Shown: in pieces, positions 60,851-64,000 of the stretch
How the letters are laid out: each line of letters opens with the position of its first letter
Numbering within the stretch: position 1 is the first letter of the stretch
NCBI RefSeq assembly: GCF_000422885.1
Contig: NZ_KE383942.1
Location: forward strand, 189,353-253,352
Direction of reading: 5' to 3'
DNA length: 64,000 nt
Origin: Ottowia thiooxydans DSM 14619
Lineage (GTDB): Bacteria; Pseudomonadota; Gammaproteobacteria; Burkholderiales; Burkholderiaceae_C
Position numbers and translations under genes: made by a program
Notes under the pieces: generated by a model
Databases searched by the model: none
Told to the model about the DNA's origin: nothing
What the model saw: only the letters and a program-made list of their open reading frames with translations

Positions 60851-62881
60851 TCACGCCATGCCCTGGTGACGCAGCAGTGCCTCCAGGCTTGGCTCGCGGC
60901 CACGGAACGCCTTGAAGGACTCCATGGCTGGACGGCTGCCGCCGGCTTCCAGGATTTCGCGGCGGTATTTGCGCCCGGTCTCGACACTTGGCGTGCCATC
61001 GGGGGCTGCGGTTTCTTCGAACGCCGCATAAGCATCCGCGGACAGCACCTCAGCCCACTTATAGCTGTAGTAGCCGGCGGCGTACCCACCCGCGAAGATG
61101 TGGCTAAAAGTCTGTGCTGTACGCGCAAATGGCGGGGGAACGGTCACGGCGACCTCGTTTCGCACGGCATCCAGCACGGGCTGGAAATCCTGGGCTGGGT
61201 CGTGTTCGGTATGCAGGAGCATGTCGAACAGCGAAAACTCGATCTGGCGCACAGTTTGCATGCCTGCCTGGTAGTTCTTGGCAGCGATCATCTTGTCAAA
61301 AAGCGCACGGGGCAGGGGCTCGCCAGTGTCCGCATGAGCGGTCATGTGCTTGAGCACATCCCATTCCCAGCAGAAATTTTCCATGAATTGGCTGGGAAGC
61401 TCCACGGCATCCCATTCCACGCCGCTGATGCCTGAGACATCGTGCTCGCTGACCTGCGTCAGCATGTGGTGCAGGCCATGACCAAATTCGTGGAACAAGG
61501 TGGTGGCGTCGTCGTGGGTGAGTAGCGGCGGCTTGCCATCTACCCCTTCGGCGAAGTTGCACACCAGTTGCGCCACCGGGGTTTGCAGTTTGCCGTTGTC
61601 AGGCCTCAACCAGCGGGCGCGCACATCGTCCATCCAGGCGCCGCCGCGTTTGCCAGCGCGAGCGCCCGGATCCAGATAGAACTGGCCGAGGAGTTTGCCA
61701 TCGCGCTCTATGCGGTAGAACTCCACGGTAGGGTGCCAAACAGGGGCACTGTCTCGGCGAATGGCCACTTCGAACAGCGTTTCAACGATCTTGAACAATC
61801 CTTGCAGCACTTTCGGCGCCTGGAAGTATTGCTTGACCTCTTGCTCGCTGAAGGCGTAGCGCGCTTCCTTGAGTTTTTCGCCTATGTAAGGCCAATCCCA
61901 GCTTTGTGGATCTGTGAGCTGCAGATTGTCTTTGGCAAAGGCGCGCAGATCGGCCACGTCGCGTTCTGCATAAGGCTTGGCCTTGGCTGCCAGCTCGCGC
62001 AGAAAATCAACCACTTGCTTGGGCGAGTCAGCCATCTTGGCTGCGACTGAAACTTCACCAAAATTGGCATAGCCCAATAACTGAGCCTCTTCTCGCCGCA
62101 GGGCCAGAATCTCGCGGATCAGGGGGGCGTTGTCGAACTTGATGCTGTCGCCTTCTGCTTGGTCAGAAGCGCGGGTGGCATAGGCACGGTAGAGGCGCTC
62201 GCGCAAGGCACGGTTGTTGGCGAACTGCATCACTGGCAGGTAGCTCGGCAGCTTGAGTGTGAGCTTGTAGCCGCTTTTGCCATCGGCTTCAGCCGCTGTG
62301 CGGGCGGCGGTTTTGACATCCGCGGGCACGCCATCCAAATCAGGCTCCGTGGCGTAATAGGAGTAGGCATCAGTCGCGTCCAGGGCGTTCTCGCTGAACT
62401 TCTGGTTCAAAGCGGCCATGCGCTCTTGAATTTCAGCGTAGCGCTCTTTCGCTGTTCCCTGCAACTCGGCTCCACCCAGCACGAAGTTACGCAGTGCGTT
62501 TTTCAGCGCCTGGCGTTGTTCGTTGTTGAGTGCGGCGGGGTTGAGCGCCTTGTATTTGGCGTAGAGGCGCTCGTCAGAGCCCAGGCGCGTCCAGAACTCG
62601 GTGACCTTGGGGAGTTCAGCGTTGTAGGCCGCACGCAATTCTGGCGTGTCCGCCACGGCATTCAAATGACCGACCACGCCCCACGCGCGGCCAAGCCGCT
62701 CGGTAACCACGTCAAGCGTGCGAGCCAATGTGTCCCAGTCGGCCGGAAGCTCCGGCGCTACGGTCGCCTCAAGCGCAGCTTCGGATTCAGCCAGCAATTG
62801 ATCTACCGCGGGAGCAATGTGCTCCGGGCGGACCTGATCGAACAGGGGGAGGTCGGTGAAGTCAAGAAGTGGATTTGCCAT
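60851..62881 (-). CDS. prlC: Oligopeptidase A (M3 metallopeptidase)
   Basis: 676 residues from the ATG at 62881, giving the family start MANPLLDFTDLPLFDQVRPE. The zinc site is TLFHEFGHGLHHMLT (HEFGH, about residue 465), with a third ligand Glu in the following helix (MENFCWEW). It degrades short peptides, including cleaved signal peptides, in the cytoplasm. The longer frame would add 28 residues without support. Confidence 0.95.
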   Translation of the reverse strand: MANPLLDFTDLPLFDQVRPEHIAPAVDQLLAESEAALEATVAPELPADWDTLARTLDVVTERLGRAWGVVGHLNAVADTPELRAAYNAELPKVTEFWTRLGSDERLYAKYKALNPAALNNEQRQALKNALRNFVLGGAELQGTAKERYAEIQERMAALNQKFSENALDATDAYSYYATEPDLDGVPADVKTAARTAAEADGKSGYKLTLKLPSYLPVMQFANNRALRERLYRAYATRASDQAEGDSIKFDNAPLIREILALRREEAQLLGYANFGEVSVAAKMADSPKQVVDFLRELAAKAKPYAERDVADLRAFAKDNLQLTDPQSWDWPYIGEKLKEARYAFSEQEVKQYFQAPKVLQGLFKIVETLFEVAIRRDSAPVWHPTVEFYRIERDGKLLGQFYLDPGARAGKRGGAWMDDVRARWLRPDNGKLQTPVAQLVCNFAEGVDGKPPLLTHDDATTLFHEFGHGLHHMLTQVSEHDVSGISGVEWDAVELPSQFMENFCWEWDVLKHMTAHADTGEPLPRALFDKMIAAKNYQAGMQTVRQIEFSLFDMLLHTEHDPAQDFQPVLDAVRNEVAVTVPPPFARTAQTFSHIFAGGYAAGYYSYKWAEVLSADAYAAFEETAAPDGTPSVETGRKYRREILEAGGSRPAMESFKAFRGREPSLEALLRHQGMA

Positions 62882-63643
62882 GACGCAGTAGCTGGGGGCA
62901 GAAAGGGAAAAATAAACACAGAGATGCCGACATAGTAGCTGGCCGAACGCCCCGCTGAAATTCAACCCTGAATGGGGAGGGGTTCGTGTGCGTTTGCGTG
63001 TCTTGGTCTCGGCGTCTTGTCTTGAGTCTCAGTCTGGAAAGCTCCGCAAGGAGTCACTGGAGCATAGACCGAGACGTTGGGTGCGGCGCACTGCGCTTTA
63101 ACAGGCTGCTGAAATACTGTCGCGACGACTGGCACCCAACGAGAGTGACCTCGTAAACGGCGCAAAAGCGATTTTTTTTAGGTGTTGATCGATTAGGCAC
63201 CCCAAGCGCAACCAATTTCCGGACCTTCGGGGAGTATTTCAGCAACCTGCCAGGCATCTCGACACCTGCCCTGCGGTTCGCTTTTTTGGCTTCGCTTCTT
63301 TCTGCTCTACGCATTTCTGGGTGAACGATCTGGCGTAAATCTTGCATACATCAAAGGGCGTGAAGGATTTTTCAATCCTCCAGGAAAGAGAGCTATTCCA
63401 GCGATGCCTCCACTCCCAAAAACGCGTGGTGAGCGGTGCGGTGCGGTAGCGCAGCTGTGGAAGCCTTTTTGCGCAACGCTGCCCTTAAAAGTTGATTATT
63501 TTCTGTATATGTATATATTTTTAGCAAATAAGTCGGTAGATAGAATGAATTAGGGAGCCTCTGCAAAACCTATCGCGGATGCCGGGCGCTGGCATTCATG
63601 GATGGCGGCCCCACTGCACCTTTTTACTTTTTCGAGGCACACG
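62882..63643. other. Intergenic region upstream of the second tctC gene
   Basis: 762 bases. A MITE-like element occupies 63102-63249. From 63490 to 63540 the DNA is very AT-rich (TTGATTATTTTCTGTATATG), a possible promoter for the tctC gene. GGGAGCCTCTGCAAAACC at 63552-63569 resembles the end of element A but no partner was found. No gene is supported. Confidence 0.5.
63102..63249. mobile_element. MITE-like element D
   Basis: 148 bases bounded by CAGGCTGCTGAAATACT and the complement of CAGGTTGCTGAAATACT (16 of 17 identical). It is non-coding and differs from elements A-C in both ends and centre. A target duplication was not seen. Confidence 0.6.
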
Positions 63644-64000
63644 ATGATTAGATTCCTGTTACTTGTGGCTGCGTTGTTCGGCACCATGGGGGCCTCGGCT
63701 CAAGAATTTCCCAACCGCACTATTTCCGTGGTGGTACCGGTACCTCCCGGCGGTGTGGTCGACCTGGCTGGTAGATTGGCTGCTGAGGCACTGGCAGGAG
63801 AGCTGAAATCCACTGTGGTGGTAGACAACAAGGCGGGCGCCAGCGCTAATATTGGCGCCACGTATGTAGCGCAGGCCAAGCCAGATGGCTATACCTTGCT
63901 TGCCTCATATTCGCTGTACCACAACGTCAACCCACTGCTCTTCAGCAATCTGAAATGGAGTCCGGAATCGTTTGTGCCAATTGGTCGGGTGGTGGTCACG
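63644..64000 (+). CDS. TctC/Bug-family solute-binding protein, partial (C-terminus beyond window)
   Basis: The first 119 codons are present. The signal peptide ends GASAQ, then the family start EFPNRTISVVVPVPPGGVVD (beta-strand 1 and binding loop), VVDNKAGASANIGATYVAQA and KPDGYTLLAS. It is a paralogue of the protein at 23727-24695. GAGG lies about 8 bases before the ATG. Ligand and neighbours to the right are out of view. Confidence 0.93.
   Translation, partial: MIRFLLLVAALFGTMGASAQEFPNRTISVVVPVPPGGVVDLAGRLAAEALAGELKSTVVVDNKAGASANIGATYVAQAKPDGYTLLASYSLYHNVNPLLFSNLKWSPESFVPIGRVVVT

Noticed and set aside
63054-63347. Minus-strand frame of 97 codons
   Set aside because: Most of it lies inside MITE-like element D, and it has no start context or family match.

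Overview
The window reads as chromosomal DNA of a betaproteobacterium of the family Comamonadaceae (Acidovorax/Comamonas/Alicycliphilus-like). The grounds are the cco operon layout with ccoI and ccoS ahead of ccoN-O-Q-P-G, two TctC/Bug-type solute-binding proteins, IPTL-CTERM surface proteins, GC-rich housekeeping genes, and intergenic hairpin repeats of the kind common in this family. No rRNA or tRNA gene, CRISPR array, phage gene or intact transposase was seen.

Layout. (1) 1-5.2 kb, minus strand: an iron-starvation module of an ECF sigma factor, a FecR regulator, a TonB-dependent receptor with STN domain and a PepSY membrane protein, preceded by a palindromic Fur-box-like site. (2) 5.8-9.5 kb: a LapA-like membrane protein, a LuxR-type regulator and a repeat-bearing lipoprotein. 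(3) 9.6-18.7 kb: a universal stress protein gene divergent from the cbb3 oxidase operon ccoI-S-N-O-Q-P-G plus a FixH-like gene and a small membrane protein. Two FNR/ANR-type boxes lie in it, and CcoP carries an unexpected C-terminal OmpA-like domain. (4) 18.8-20.6 kb, minus strand: a lipoprotein, the SRP RNA gene ffs and a small gene. (5) 21.4-28.7 kb: a catabolic-looking module of FAD monooxygenase, LysR regulator, TctC-type binding protein, cupin, DUF2848 protein, amidase and a complete IscS-like cysteine desulfurase, with a relic of a second DUF2848 gene. (6) 29-32 kb: dnaX-ybaB-recR, with an A9 slippage site in dnaX.

(7) 32.4-36.1 kb: an orphan NMT1-like binding protein, then mltD-gloB. 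(8) 36.1-51.2 kb: about 15 kb separating gloB from the yafS-like methyltransferase and rnhA, a pair that is adjacent to mltD-gloB in E. coli. This block holds two paralogous sensor kinases, a REC-AraC response regulator, three secreted proteins with IPTL-type sorting signals (one with the signal near its N-terminus), decayed IPTL-type tails, a truncated acyltransferase fused to a kinase tail, and MITE-like elements. It looks like an accessory island and holds some of the more unusual content of the window. (9) 51.2-64 kb: methyltransferase, rnhA, an ANR-box-preceded adenylate-forming enzyme, a second methyltransferase, an MFS transporter, a thioredoxin-like protein, pyrD, rpiA, a DUF4124/glutaredoxin protein, prlC, and the start of a second TctC gene.

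Limits: all calls come from reading translated sequence and DNA motifs by eye. Family names are recognition, not search results. Start codons were moved from the longest open frame wherever a ribosome-binding site, signal peptide or known N-terminus supported it.
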